From assembly GCA_034231615.1 (NCBI GenBank), contig CM067310.1, positions 7,672,010 to 7,736,009 on the forward strand: DNA of 64,000 nucleotides. Reading direction: 5' to 3'. A program made the position numbers and the translations under genes. This DNA is from Meghimatium bilineatum. Lineage: Eukaryota; Mollusca; Gastropoda; Stylommatophora; Philomycidae. The notes beneath the pieces are model-generated. The model saw only the letters and a program-made list of their open reading frames with translations. It had not been told where the DNA came from and made no database searches. This document shows, piece after piece, positions 35,501 through 39,318 of the stretch. How positions within the stretch are numbered: position 1 is the stretch's first letter; every line of letters begins with the position of its first letter.

Positions 35501-37512
35501 GTATGTAATGTTGAAGTTATGTACAGCTTGTATGTAATTTTGGATGTAATGTTGAAGTTATGTACAGCTTGTATGTAATTTTGGAGTTATGTACAGTTTG
35601 TATGTAATGTTGAAGTTATGTACAGTTTGTATGTAATGTTGAAGTTATGTACAGTTTGTATGTAATGTTGAAGTTATGTGCAGTTTGTATGTAATGTTGA
35701 AGTTATGTTATGTGCAGTTTGTATGTAATGTTGAAGTTATGTACAGTTTGTATGTAATGTTGAAGTTATGTACAGTTTGTATGTAATGTTGAAGTTATGT
35801 ACAGTTTGTATGTAATGTTGAAGTTATGTACAGTTTGTATGTAATGTTGAAGTTATGTACAGTTTGTATGTAATGTTGAAGTTATGTACAGTTTGTATGT
35901 AATGTTGAAGTTATGTACAGTTTGTATGTAATGTTGAAGTTATGTACAGTTTGTATGTAATGTTGAAGTTATGTACAGTTTGTATGTAATGTTGAAGTTA
36001 TGTACAGTTTGTATGTAATGTTGAAGTTTGATTTTTGAATATTGAAGAGGTACACTTAGTATGATGTGTTTTGTTTACAATGAATTTACTTTGCTGCAGT
36101 GACTTGCTCTAGCTTAAATTCTAATGTGTATATTTTATTTTCTATTAGTAATAATGCTGCCTGCCAGGCATGTCATAACAGTCAATTAAGGAGGTTGGCT
36201 ACTGAATTGAAAGACGTTAGTGCCATTGCATCATAAAGGGCTCAGAATTCATAGAGGATTGACAAATTCCTGCATAGGATAGGTTTGATCACTGACATTG
36301 GATGTGCTGAGCCAATGGTACAAATAATAGACTGAAAAGACATCGGAGATTGACCATTCTATTTGGATTATCCCCATATGTACTCTGTCCATCTCAATGA
36401 AGCGCTGCTTGCTGAGAGTACTGCTCCTCAAACAGCTAACACATACGCCATAGCTTCAAGCAATAATCCCCTGAGATATCAGAAAAAAATCCACTTTATT
36501 AACAAGACGATGTGAACCAGAATAAAAACTGTGACATCTGGAGCACAAAGCGAATGGCATAACAACTACACCAGGGAGATCCCCGTTCCATCAACCACAT
36601 TGTCCTGGGCTTGCACAAACTATGACAAATATAAATAACCAAAATATCAGAGGATGTCCGACAAAATGGAAAGTGCCGCAGTAACCAGACAAATAAGAGA
36701 TAAATATGAAGTTAATTATAAAGGTTACTGAATATAGCCTAACTATCAATATAAATCAGAAATAACAATTAAAAAAAAGAACAAAGACAATTTTCAATGT
36801 GTCTGTCCTATTGACAAAGGTCCCAATAGGACAGACACGTTGAAAATTGCTTTGTTCTTTGTTTTATTGTTATTTCTGATTTATTTATATTGATAGTTAG
36901 GCTATATTCAGTAACCTTTATAATTAACTTCGTATTTATAAACTCTGACAATGTCTTCACTAGAACAAATGTCAGAGATACATCAATATGACACTGAAAG
37001 TACTCTACAACCTGGCACAGGATATATCAATATGACACTGAAAGTACTCTACAACCTGGCACAGGAAATGCTTCAGAGATATATCAATATGACACTGAAA
37101 GTACTCTACAACCTGGCACAGGAAATGCTTCAGAGATATATCAATATGAAACTGAAAGTACTCTACAACCTGGCACAGAGGATGCGTCAGAGATATATCA
37201 ATATGACACTGAAAGTACTCTACAAACTCATACTCTTTCTGGATTCTGTATTTCAATGTCATGATTAAGATATGCAAGCTAGAAACATGGTAGGTTTTTT
37301 TTCCTTCTAAAACTACTTGTAGAATGTGAACATTTCCCATGATTAAGAAATTCAGGACATTTATGTGATACTATGATTTAAAATGGTAGTTTTAGAAAGT
37401 GTTGTTGTGGTCTACTTTTGCAGAATACGCTGGCAATATTGGAGATGCCAAGGACAGAGCATCAAAAGAAGCGGAGAAGGACAGAATTCTAGCGCTGGTA
37501 GACAAGTTTTGA
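3376..37512 (+). CDS. CTNNBL1: CTNNBL1 gene, beta-catenin-like protein 1 (15 visible exons, spliced)
   Basis: Joining 15 exons (listed separately as v1-v15) gives a continuous 1650-nt frame: 549 residues and a TGA stop. The order and sequence follow animal CTNNBL1 throughout (the human protein has 563 residues as I recall). There is a basic N-terminus resembling a nuclear localisation signal, then armadillo-type helices, an acidic stretch and the conserved C-terminal tail. The known role is in the nucleus: it is an ARM-repeat protein of the CDC5L/Prp19 spliceosome complex that binds NLS-bearing partners such as CDC5L and PRP31. All junctions are GT-AG and phase-compatible. A short first coding exon is missing, either upstream of the window or not recognised. 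No obvious AATAAA follows the stop within ~180 bp. Introns are loaded with tandem arrays and retroelements. Confidence 0.96.
3590..3840 (-). pseudogene. LINE 3' fragment with cysteine/histidine tail
   Basis: The minus-strand peptide contains CPCGSGTQTPEHILQDCP, the Cx1C...H...C zinc-binding tail common after RNase H in I-clade-like LINE ORF2 proteins. It starts inside the CTNNBL1 intron just after the v1 donor and lacks all upstream domains. A similar piece is at 56050-56340. Confidence 0.65.
3985..4280 (+). repeat. SINE-A copy with tRNA-like head
   Basis: The head has an A-box-like TGGCCTAGTTGATAG and a B-box-like GGTTCAAAGCC, as expected for an internal RNA polymerase III promoter derived from a tRNA. 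The body ends CCATGGGACATTCCTTTACT. This is one of the most complete copies in the window. Confidence 0.75.
4346..4502 (+). repeat. SINE-B short variant
   Basis: Same short variant as at 2478-2622, including the CATTGGCGCAAATAAAACGG block and a GAAGAAGAAGA tail. Confidence 0.65.
4680..7250 (+). pseudogene. Degenerate LINE ORF2: reverse transcriptase to RNase H and tail
   Basis: Frameshifted plus-strand translation shows RT motifs (RPISLTSNISKFAERML near 4690; FVDLMQAYDKVWRKG near 4895; an ADDL-like remnant near 5150), then an RNase H remnant (IQGYTDRSAF near 6410; WIPDHTGRPISGNESADKLA near 6715) and a C-terminal RLRTAH-type tail near 6980. Many stops and frameshifts make it inactive. Between RT and RNase H it is interrupted by a 47-bp tandem array. 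Confidence 0.8.
5794..6223. repeat. 47-bp tandem array inside a LINE (9 copies)
   Basis: Unit starts CAAGAAATAAAGTAAAAATG and ends GCAGAATAAATAAA. Copies start at 5794, 5841, 5888 and so on to 6170, then a partial unit. One copy has a single base change (ATCCCC at ~6094). Because 47 is not a multiple of three and the unit lacks stops on the minus strand, all three minus frames stay open. These are artefacts, not genes. Confidence 0.95.
7505..7783 (+). repeat. SINE-B copy, near full length
   Basis: Begins around TGTTGCGAGGGCTCAAAAGG and runs through the GGCGACTAAGGAGGTTATGG and CATCCCATATAGGGTC blocks to AGGAGTTTGAGCACGAACGC plus GAAGAAGAAG. Closely similar to 20322-20599. It ends ~55 bp before the v2 acceptor. 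Confidence 0.8.
7838..7944 (+). CDS. CTNNBL1: CTNNBL1 exon v2
   Basis: Visible residues 61-96. Acceptor TTTCTTCACAG, donor GTAAGG, 107 nt, starts phase 0 and ends two bases into a lysine codon. The peptide contains LLLHFEKQVYRNQEMRIKYP, matching the conserved start of the folded CTNNBL1 domain. Confidence 0.96.
7974..9510. repeat. 54-bp minisatellite (~28 units) after exon v2
   Basis: Unit begins AAGATATCCTTACTGCACAT and ends ACTCGGATCTCCTC. It starts ~30 bp after the v2 donor. Units differ at a few fixed sites (CTGCAC/CTGTAC; TACTCA/TACTCGG/TGCTCA), which reveals a six-unit higher-order repeat. The 506-residue open frame across it repeats an 18-residue peptide and is explained by 54 being a multiple of three. 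Confidence 0.97.
9740..10250 (-). pseudogene. LINE 3' fragment (post-RT region)
   Basis: Plus-strand text contains reverse-oriented blocks shared with 30190-30545 and 46725-47270 (CAAGCATCTTCTCTCTTG, CTTCAACTTGCCTGTT), which encode the basic GRGRPRE-like and MWFYRRM-like segments of LINE C-termini. Here they are broken by many stops. Confidence 0.6.
10400..10612 (-). repeat. tRNA-like interspersed repeat, copy 1 of a direct pair
   Basis: On the minus strand it holds GGTTCAATTCCCGTTAGTCT, a good B-box and acceptor-stem-like end. Almost the same ~210 bp occurs at 10787-10998 in the same orientation. A short further copy of the end is at ~62195-62225. Most likely a SINE or tRNA-derived repeat, not a functional tRNA, since no complete cloverleaf is evident. 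Confidence 0.5.
10787..10998 (-). repeat. tRNA-like interspersed repeat, copy 2
   Basis: Second copy of the repeat at 10400-10612, about 387 bp downstream and a few percent diverged. It has the same tRNA-like 3' motif on the minus strand. Confidence 0.5.
11108..11247 (+). CDS. CTNNBL1: CTNNBL1 exon v3
   Basis: Visible residues 96-142. Acceptor GTCATCCTAG; donor GTTATT, a non-consensus GT; 140 nt. The first base completes the split lysine codon from v2 and the last base opens an aspartate codon. Contains FMETEIELNEVIHEMHVMAT and LLQLISHDNT, close to the vertebrate protein. Confidence 0.96.
11325..11420 (+). repeat. SINE-D fragment with TTGG run
   Basis: A (TTGG)n stretch followed by CTGATCCAGCGGTCCATGGG and CATGCCCTTTGACCCA. 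The same block recurs reversed at ~49304-49360 and forward at 58010-58070, so it is a short dispersed repeat. Confidence 0.6.
12371..12757 (+). mobile_element. SINE-C insertion with target-site duplication
   Basis: Flanked by direct repeats AACCTCTGCTC (12360-12370 and ~12758-12768) that split an older repeat also seen intact at 33036-33150. It starts CCCATCGAGGCCAGCACCTT and ends in a GAAGAAGAAGAA tail, so it inserted by target-primed reverse transcription. A second copy at 52570-52925 has ~127 bp more in the middle. Confidence 0.8.
13249..13650 (-). pseudogene. LINE 3' fragment ending in ATG/CAT tail
   Basis: Reverse-oriented 3' end of the LINE family at 38261-38964: after the CATCATCATT tail come degraded versions of the C-terminal blocks (ARGRQRY- and RTRDRCWRY-like). 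It has many stops. Confidence 0.6.
13745..13890 (+). repeat. SINE-A 3' fragment
   Basis: Matches the distal half of SINE-A (GGAAGGGAACTGGCCACCCC, then CTTCATCGTAGGTTCCTGCC). The tRNA-like head is absent. Confidence 0.65.
14270..14367 (+). CDS. CTNNBL1: CTNNBL1 exon v4
   Basis: Visible residues 143-175. Acceptor TTTGTGATTTCAG, donor GTTAGT, 98 nt, ends phase 0. Contains ISIAVIDLIQELTDPDIL and VGVLVDAL, matching an ARM helix pair. The frame stays open across the donor into the following array until a TGA at 14482. Confidence 0.96.
14368..17510. repeat. ~3.1-kb array of ~36-bp units after exon v4
   Basis: The consensus unit is GAAGATTGCTGTGTTAAGTA followed by GTGTTTTGTGTGCGAG, with 30-40-bp variants (GTGTTGATGATT types). 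It starts directly at the v4 donor. The first ~80 bp contain altered copies of the exon end (GTGGATGCCTTG) and donor. The array ends ~45 bp before exon v5, so it fills almost the whole intron. Open frames on both strands are repeat artefacts. Confidence 0.97.
17555..17648 (+). CDS. CTNNBL1: CTNNBL1 exon v5
   Basis: Visible residues 176-206. Acceptor ATACTTGCAG, donor GTGAGT, 94 nt. Encodes LDGQVVAVLVNNLDRLDENV, matching the conserved VDGQVVALL-type ARM segment, and ends one base into an alanine codon completed by v6. Confidence 0.96.
17720..17950 (+). repeat. Dispersed repeat E fragment
   Basis: Contains GGTTAGCAGATAACCAAGAT followed by a GATGCACCCTGG block, shared with 56390-56700 and with the ~1.1-kb insertion at 59405-60530. 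Type unknown; the insertion copy has a GAA tail and a target-site duplication, which suggests a retroposon. Confidence 0.6.
18836..19060 (+). repeat. Stem-loop repeat family copy
   Basis: Contains GATAAAGGTCCCAATTGGAC followed by GACACGTTGACAATTG, then a stretch ending GTCGGACATCCTCCG. Both parts recur at 36640-36943, where they form a long hairpin, and in pieces at 22385 and 39320. It is non-coding. Confidence 0.55.
19318..19600 (+). repeat. SINE-B copy
   Basis: Diverged but near full-length SINE-B (GCATGGCATAAGAGGTGACT, CCCATCACATAGGTC, ACCACATCCTGCTAGCC, then GGAGTTTGAGAATGAAC). Confidence 0.7.
19795..19886 (+). CDS. CTNNBL1: CTNNBL1 exon v6
   Basis: Visible residues 207-237. Acceptor GATTCTCTCCAG, donor GTAATA, 92 nt, ends phase 0. 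Encodes FKPEMCADAAQQGLLPWLLK, matching the highly conserved RPEMCTEGAQQGLLQWLLK-type segment. Confidence 0.97.
19887..20085. repeat. 36-bp array (~5 units) starting at the v6 donor
   Basis: Unit ATTTTAGATTTGTTTTGTTA then ACATTTACTACGCTAA. The first intron bases (GTAATACTTTATTTTAG) resemble the unit, so the array appears to begin at the donor itself. Confidence 0.85.
20322..20599 (+). repeat. SINE-B copy, near full length
   Basis: Starts GTGTTGCCGGGGCCCGAAAG and ends AGGAGTTTGAGAACGAACGC plus AGAAGAAG. It is the best preserved of the family in this window and useful as a reference copy. Confidence 0.8.
20670..21175 (+). pseudogene. LINE C-terminal zinc-finger end with internal array
   Basis: Forward copy of the LINE tail seen reversed at 27835-28490 and 37595-37945. 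It covers the AAQQ...R-A-KSQ region, a C2H2 finger start (PCLNCARTFSA), then nine copies of a 31-bp unit (GTGGTCTCATTAACCATCTA...), then the 3' end with GGACGAACAACAACA. The array (~20815-21080) arose from the bases coding the LISHL part of the finger. Confidence 0.75.
21219..21291 (+). CDS. CTNNBL1: CTNNBL1 exon v7
   Basis: Visible residues 238-261. Acceptor TTTCTTTTCAG, donor GTGAGA, 73 nt. Encodes PFDQNKLYCSEILAILLQD, nearly identical to vertebrate CTNNBL1. The last G opens a glutamate codon completed by v8. The exon begins ATG AAG, but this methionine is internal. Confidence 0.97.
21655..21800 (-). pseudogene. LINE 3' end fragment
   Basis: Reverse copy of the GAT-tailed LINE 3' end (GCCTGCAACAAACCTCCAAC, CACTCTGCTAGACTGTAACC), matching 33185-33590 and 38261-38964. 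Confidence 0.65.
21801..22885. other. Intron, mostly unassigned
   Basis: I recognise only a hairpin-element end near 22280-22350 (TAATGTACTATTGTTACTGA, related to the end at 3942) and a stem-loop repeat trace near 22385-22410 (CAACTGGGACCTTTATATC). The rest shows nothing I can support. Confidence 0.4.
22886..22944 (+). CDS. CTNNBL1: CTNNBL1 exon v8
   Basis: Visible residues 262-281. Acceptor TTTTCTTTGCAG, donor GTAAGT, 59 nt, ends phase 0. Encodes NRQLLGESDGIDILLQQLA, matching the ENRELLGELDGIDVLLQQL-type segment. Confidence 0.97.
23001..23042 (+). repeat. Duplicated 3' end of exon v8 with its donor
   Basis: 42 bp with three differences from 22923-22964, 78 bp downstream. It repeats the last 22 exon bases, the GTAAGT donor and the next 20 intron bases. 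Use of the second donor would add 78 nt containing an in-frame TAG at 22963, so it is not expected to make a normal protein. Confidence 0.9.
23100..23900. other. Intron without recognised features
   Basis: AT-rich intron with short chance open frames. I see no exon or known repeat here. Confidence 0.4.
23917..24483 (+). repeat. 74-bp array of duplicated 3' splice sites before exon v9
   Basis: Each unit holds ~40 bp of intron end (TTGATTCCACTTATTT... TTCTGTAG) plus ~30-33 bp copied from the start of exon v9 (GTCTTCAAAAAACATGATCC...). Decoy exon starts lie at 23957, 24039, 24114, 24188, 24262, 24336 and 24410; the true one is 24484. The last six spacings are 75 then 74 bp each. Confidence 0.97.
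24484..24632 (+). CDS. CTNNBL1: CTNNBL1 exon v9
   Basis: Visible residues 282-331. Acceptor CATCTTGTAG, donor GTAATG, 149 nt, ends two bases into an arginine codon. Encodes VFKKHDPGTKDEMELMENLF and FLRGEGLQLMNLML, as in the conserved central ARM region. This is the only one of eight similar copies that carries the rest of the exon and a donor. Confidence 0.97.
24868..25150 (+). repeat. SINE-A copy, full length
   Basis: Head AACCTAGTTGATAGTGAGGT with B-box-like GGTTTGAAACC, body through CATGAGTTAGGGAAGGTAAA, end GTCATGTGACAAACCTTTTC. Same orientation as the gene. Confidence 0.75.
25721..25899 (+). CDS. CTNNBL1: CTNNBL1 exon v10
   Basis: Visible residues 331-390. Acceptor TAACGTTACAG, donor GTATGT, 179 nt. 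Contains REKKLSRNSAIKVLNHAM and CQKFVEILGLRSLFPLFMK, strongly conserved. Ends one base into a glutamate codon. Confidence 0.97.
25900..26655 (+). repeat. 31-bp array (~24 units) starting at the v10 donor
   Basis: Unit TATGTGTTTGATATTTGATT then GTTCTTGAAAG. The real junction is CTTGAAG/GTATGTG; each unit ends CTTGAAA/GTATGTG or GTGTGTG, so it copies the exon end and donor. Open minus frames of 325 and 277 residues are artefacts of the stop-free unit. Confidence 0.96.
26735..27130 (+). pseudogene. LINE 3' fragment with local 66-bp-type tandem copies
   Basis: Degraded copy of the end of the LINE at 50224-51438 (TGGTTTGGTTACCTTATGAG against TGGTTCGGTCACCTTATGAG; CAACCATCATTCACC near the end). 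The first part is present almost three times in tandem (26750-26890). Inactive. Confidence 0.75.
27276..27373 (+). CDS. CTNNBL1: CTNNBL1 exon v11
   Basis: Visible residues 391-423. Acceptor TGTTCAATTAG, donor GTAGGT, 98 nt, ends phase 0. Encodes HICSILASMLRNCQGTPRQR and KFTENDHEK, matching the SILASLLRNLRG...KFTEND segment. Confidence 0.97.
27399..27668 (+). repeat. SINE-B copy
   Basis: Diverged near-full-length copy beginning CCGAGTGGTGCCAGAGCTCA and ending GATGTTTGAGAATGAACGCA plus GAAGATGAGGAAGAAG. It begins 25 bp after the v11 donor. Confidence 0.7.
27835..28490 (-). pseudogene. LINE C-terminal region with C2H2 zinc finger
   Basis: The minus strand reads YASETWTVYRRHVKKLN, then LGHLVRM-like remnants, GGQRKRYKDSLKNSLKAF, and ends in a C2H2 finger (CLNCPRTFKARIGLISHLRT). 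This is the usual C-terminus of one LINE ORF2 family. It is 5'-truncated with one frameshift between the halves. Relatives at 20670, 37595 and 61390. Confidence 0.8.
28495..28620. repeat. 31-bp tandem repeat (4 units)
   Basis: Unit AAGTTCTATATCACTGCCCT then AATTTAGTGTC, four slightly different copies. Confidence 0.9.
28842..29025 (+). repeat. Direct repeat, copy 1, upstream of exon v12
   Basis: A 184-bp segment starting GAGAATGAATGCTTAAGAAA, nearly identical to 29868-30051 (offset 1026 bp). In the downstream copy it continues a SINE-B variant tail; here the SINE part is missing. The two copies bracket exon v12. Confidence 0.9.
29502..29537. repeat. TA dinucleotide microsatellite
   Basis: An uninterrupted run of TA dinucleotides ~35 bp long, ~95 bp upstream of exon v12. 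Confidence 0.95.
29630..29710 (+). CDS. CTNNBL1: CTNNBL1 exon v12
   Basis: Visible residues 424-450. Acceptor TAATATTTCAG, donor GTAATC, 81 nt, phase 0 at both ends. Encodes VERLLELHFKYLDKV, matching VDRLMELHFKYL. Skipping it would keep the frame. Confidence 0.96.
29735..29882 (+). repeat. SINE-B short variant directly after exon v12
   Basis: Contains GGCCATTGCCACAAATGAAA and AGGAGTTTGAGAATGAATGC, the short-variant landmarks. It starts ~25 bp into the intron. Confidence 0.65.
29868..30051 (+). repeat. Direct repeat, copy 2, downstream of exon v12
   Basis: Partner of 28842-29025. Only a few differences were seen (for example AAACGAAC against AAACCAAC), so the duplication is recent. Confidence 0.9.
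30190..30545 (-). pseudogene. LINE 3' fragment
   Basis: The minus strand reads ELLYASETVHIIWTNIMRRG and KHKRGRGRPREKMLDSLSLW, the post-RT basic region of LINE ORF2. Truncated 5' and slightly rearranged. Confidence 0.7.
30725..30860. repeat. 15-bp tandem repeat (8 units)
   Basis: Unit TGCCTATATATCTAA, eight nearly perfect copies. Confidence 0.95.
30861..31804. other. Intron without recognised features
   Basis: No exon, LINE motif or repeat recognised. The short open frame near 31030-31236 has no similarity that I know and no splice context. Confidence 0.4.
31805..31942 (+). CDS. CTNNBL1: CTNNBL1 exon v13 (acidic region)
   Basis: Visible residues 451-496. Acceptor TTCCTGAACAG, donor GTAAGT, 138 nt, phase 0 at both ends. 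Contains DDLDDDIEDEFYLRRLDSGL, matching the acidic DTEEEFYLRRLDAGL region of CTNNBL1. Confidence 0.96.
31943..32305 (+). repeat. 20-24-bp array starting at the v13 donor
   Basis: Unit GTCTTCCCATTGAGTAAACA with an AA-extended form, ~16 copies. The first copy overlaps the donor (TCA/GTAAGTCTTCCC), so the array begins at the splice site. Retention of this intron would stop at a TAA within the first unit. Confidence 0.95.
32335..32400 (+). repeat. SINE-A 3' fragment
   Basis: Short match to the SINE-A end (GAAGAGTTATCTTCATCCTG ATGGCAGATTGCT). Confidence 0.45.
32715..33035 (+). pseudogene. LINE fragment: start of reverse transcriptase domain
   Basis: The peptide includes NDEISGEMLKAADD and FKLPKKGDLSDCNNWRGITL, then EEQAGFRPNR, the N-terminal RT motifs. 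Cut off before the catalytic aspartates. Confidence 0.8.
33036..33150 (+). repeat. Short dispersed repeat (target of SINE-C elsewhere)
   Basis: GCTGCAGGCAGCGGACCGCA ... CAGCACGAAAGGAACAAACT. The same sequence at 12296-12800 is split by SINE-C, so this copy shows the uninterrupted state. It may encode a LINE C-terminal CPMCRLQHERNKL finger-like end. Confidence 0.6.
33180..33590 (-). pseudogene. LINE 3' end with GAT tail
   Basis: The minus strand reads LLEGKVKGKRARGRQRYKWE ... RTRDRRCWRYVAANLRCGDGT-like, then TGATGATGATGA. Same family and same 3' end as 38261-38964. Confidence 0.8.
34158..34230 (+). CDS. CTNNBL1: CTNNBL1 exon v14
   Basis: Visible residues 497-520. Acceptor TGTATTCCCAG, donor GTTTGT, which is weak, 73 nt. 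Encodes IRARVMQILNMRGGSVKVIR, matching VHQILNMRGSSIKIVR. The last G opens a glutamate codon. Confidence 0.96.
34280..36028 (+). repeat. 29-bp array (~60 units) after exon v14
   Basis: Unit GTTATGTACAGTTTGTATGT then AATGTTGAA. Starts ~50 bp after the donor. Each unit carries CA/GTTTGTATG, like the real donor AG/GTTTGTAAT. A 559-bp block (with GTAATGGAGTT and GTTATGTTATGTGCAG variants) is repeated once inside the array (around 34801-35359 and 35360-35918). Confidence 0.96.
36640..36943. mobile_element. Long palindromic element
   Basis: Arms 36701-~36815 and ~36826-36943 are reverse complements over ~115 bp with few differences (TAACTATCAATATAAAT; AGGACAGACACGTTGAAAAT). The centre holds CAAAGGTCCCAATAGG. 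The left flank (GTCCGACAAAATGG ... GCAGTAACCAG) recurs at 19000 and 39345. No coding capacity; probably a hairpin MITE or foldback element. Confidence 0.85.
36950..37232. repeat. 57-bp tandem repeat (~5 units) before exon v15
   Basis: Unit AGATATATCAATATGACACT ... ACCTGGCACAGGAAATGCTT; the second unit is shortened. 57 is a multiple of three, which explains the 105-residue open frame. It ends ~190 bp before the last exon. Confidence 0.92.
37424..37512 (+). CDS. CTNNBL1: CTNNBL1 exon v15, terminal
   Basis: Visible residues 521-549 and TGA. Acceptor CTACTTTTGCAG. Encodes EYAGNIGD then ASKEAEKDRILALVDKF, aligned to the EYAENIGDG...RILGLLENF end of the human protein. Confidence 0.96.
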
Positions 37513-37594
37513 GATGACACAATCCTGATATATTCATGTCATAATTTCTAATGTCAAATACAGGTTTCATTTTTATAGACAAGAGTTATATTGT

Positions 37595-37945
37595 TTATAT
37601 TTGTTGTTTGTCCATCACTAGTGATGATGACCCTTTGTTACGTCCACTTTATGAAATTAAGTTCGAGTTATGTCCTTGTTAATGAGCTAGTAGATGGTCA
37701 ATAAGCCCTAAGCTGGCTGCAAATGTTGACCAGGAAATATCCTTCCCATTGCAAATATCCTTAGAAAGTTTGGGTGTGGGATGACCACTATAGATGGTTT
37801 TTGGTTTTACCTGCGACTTTCTAGCAACTCTCCACTGTTGAGCTGCTGCATTTCTCTTTTCACAAGATGTTGCACCTATTTTTAACTGTAAACAGGATGT
37901 AGCTCTATTTTGTCCCATTTCTTATCGGAACTCATTTGAAACCAG
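37595..37945 (-). pseudogene. LINE C-terminal fragment
   Basis: Second reversed copy of the zinc-finger LINE tail (compare 27835-28490): CKRNAAAQQWRVARKSQVKP-like, with the finger degraded. Starts ~80 bp after the CTNNBL1 stop. Confidence 0.7.
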
Positions 37946-38026
37946 TTTCAAGTTCTTCCCATTTCTTATTGGAACTCATTTTAAACCAGTTTCAAGACGA
38001 ATTGAGACGATGTACCTTACCTACCT

Positions 38027-39160
38027 CATCATCATCAAGTGCCATCTCTGCATCACAGATTGGCTGAAAATTATCTCTAACATCCTCTGTGTGTAGTCTT
38101 GCCTTGGTGGTGCACTTAGATAGACTATCCTGCTATCTTATGATGTTTCTCTCCCACTTGTATTTCTAACTATCTTTTGCTCCTTCCCTTGAGTAGGTTT
38201 TAAACATGGTGTCATTTCTTTTAATATCTCCAAAATATTGTATTTAGTTGATTTTATCCTGATTTTATATGGACTGGATATAAACATTCAAAAAACAAAA
38301 ACCATGATAATCAGCAAAGACACAGAAGAACAGGAGGTAAACATAAACATACAGGGAGAGAAACTACAACAAGTAAAACAGTATCAATATCTTGGACACA
38401 TAGACACAAATGATGGCAGATGTGAAACAGAAGTTAAAAGGAGAATAGAAATGGCTAAAAGTACCTTCAATGGCATGAGGAAATTATTAATATCTAAACA
38501 AATTACAAACAAGTTAAAAATGAGAATTATAAAATGCTACATCTATTCCATATTAATGTATGGCTCAGAAACATGGACACCAAATAAACAATTAGAAGAC
38601 AAAATTGATGCCTTTGAGATGTGGGTATATAGAAGAATAGGAAGAACATCATGGAAAGATAAGAAAACAAATAAAGAGGTACTAAAGACACTTAATATGA
38701 AGAAAGAACTACTAAGAGAAATAAAGATCAGGCAAATAAAATACTTTGGACACATTAAAAGACATGACACCCTATTGAAGACCTTACTTGACGGTAAAGT
38801 CAAAGGGAAGCGAGCAAGAGGTAGGCAGAGATACACGTGGGAGAGTAACAACACACGATGGACAGGTTACAGTCTAGCAGAGTGCACCACCAAGACAAGA
38901 GACAGGATATGTTGGAGATACGTTGCAGCCAACCTTCGTTGCGGAGACGGCACTTGATGATGATGATTTTATCCTAATCTCTTTGTTGTCTTCTCTATCC
39001 ATGAAGTTCATCCTATCCTTCTACATATCTATATATCAAAGACATCAATCCATGTACTAGCTGTTTTTTCATTATCCATGTTTCTGAGCCATACATTAGG
39101 ATAGATGTAGCACTTTATAATTCCTATTTTTAATTTCTTTGTGATTTTAGATGTTAGTAC
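38027..39160 (-). mobile_element. Reversed LINE 3' end interrupted by a nested LINE
   Basis: An old minus-strand LINE 3' copy (tail CATCATCATC at 38027) runs to 38260 and resumes at 38976. The gap is a younger plus-strand insertion at 38261-38964. The outer copy is full of stops. Confidence 0.8.
38261..38964 (+). mobile_element. 5'-truncated LINE insertion with target-site duplication
   Basis: Flanked by GATTTTATCCT at 38250-38260 and 38965-38975. Its long open frame (from 38238) covers the end of RT and the connection region (QYQYLGHIDT, YGSETWTPNKQLE, ARGRQRYTWE) to CGDGT-stop and a TGATGATGAT tail. The intact frame implies recent insertion. Same family as the element it landed in. Confidence 0.85.
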
Positions 39161-39194
39161 CAATGAAGTAGATGTGTCTTGTCATTGAATAAAA

Positions 39195-39318
39195 TGGCGA
39201 GACAGCACTTTTTTCCCGTTCTCTGGAGTACATCGTGCTGGAAATCTAGAAGACCATTGTCCTATTTCAAGAGAGATCCTCCAGTAGGAATTTGATAATG
39301 AATGTTTCAAAAAAGAAG
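39195..39318 (+). repeat. SINE-B short variant
   Basis: GACAGCACTTTTTTCCCGTT ... GAGAGATCCTCCAGTAGGAA, then GAATGTTTCAAAAAAGAAG. Diverged. Confidence 0.5.
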
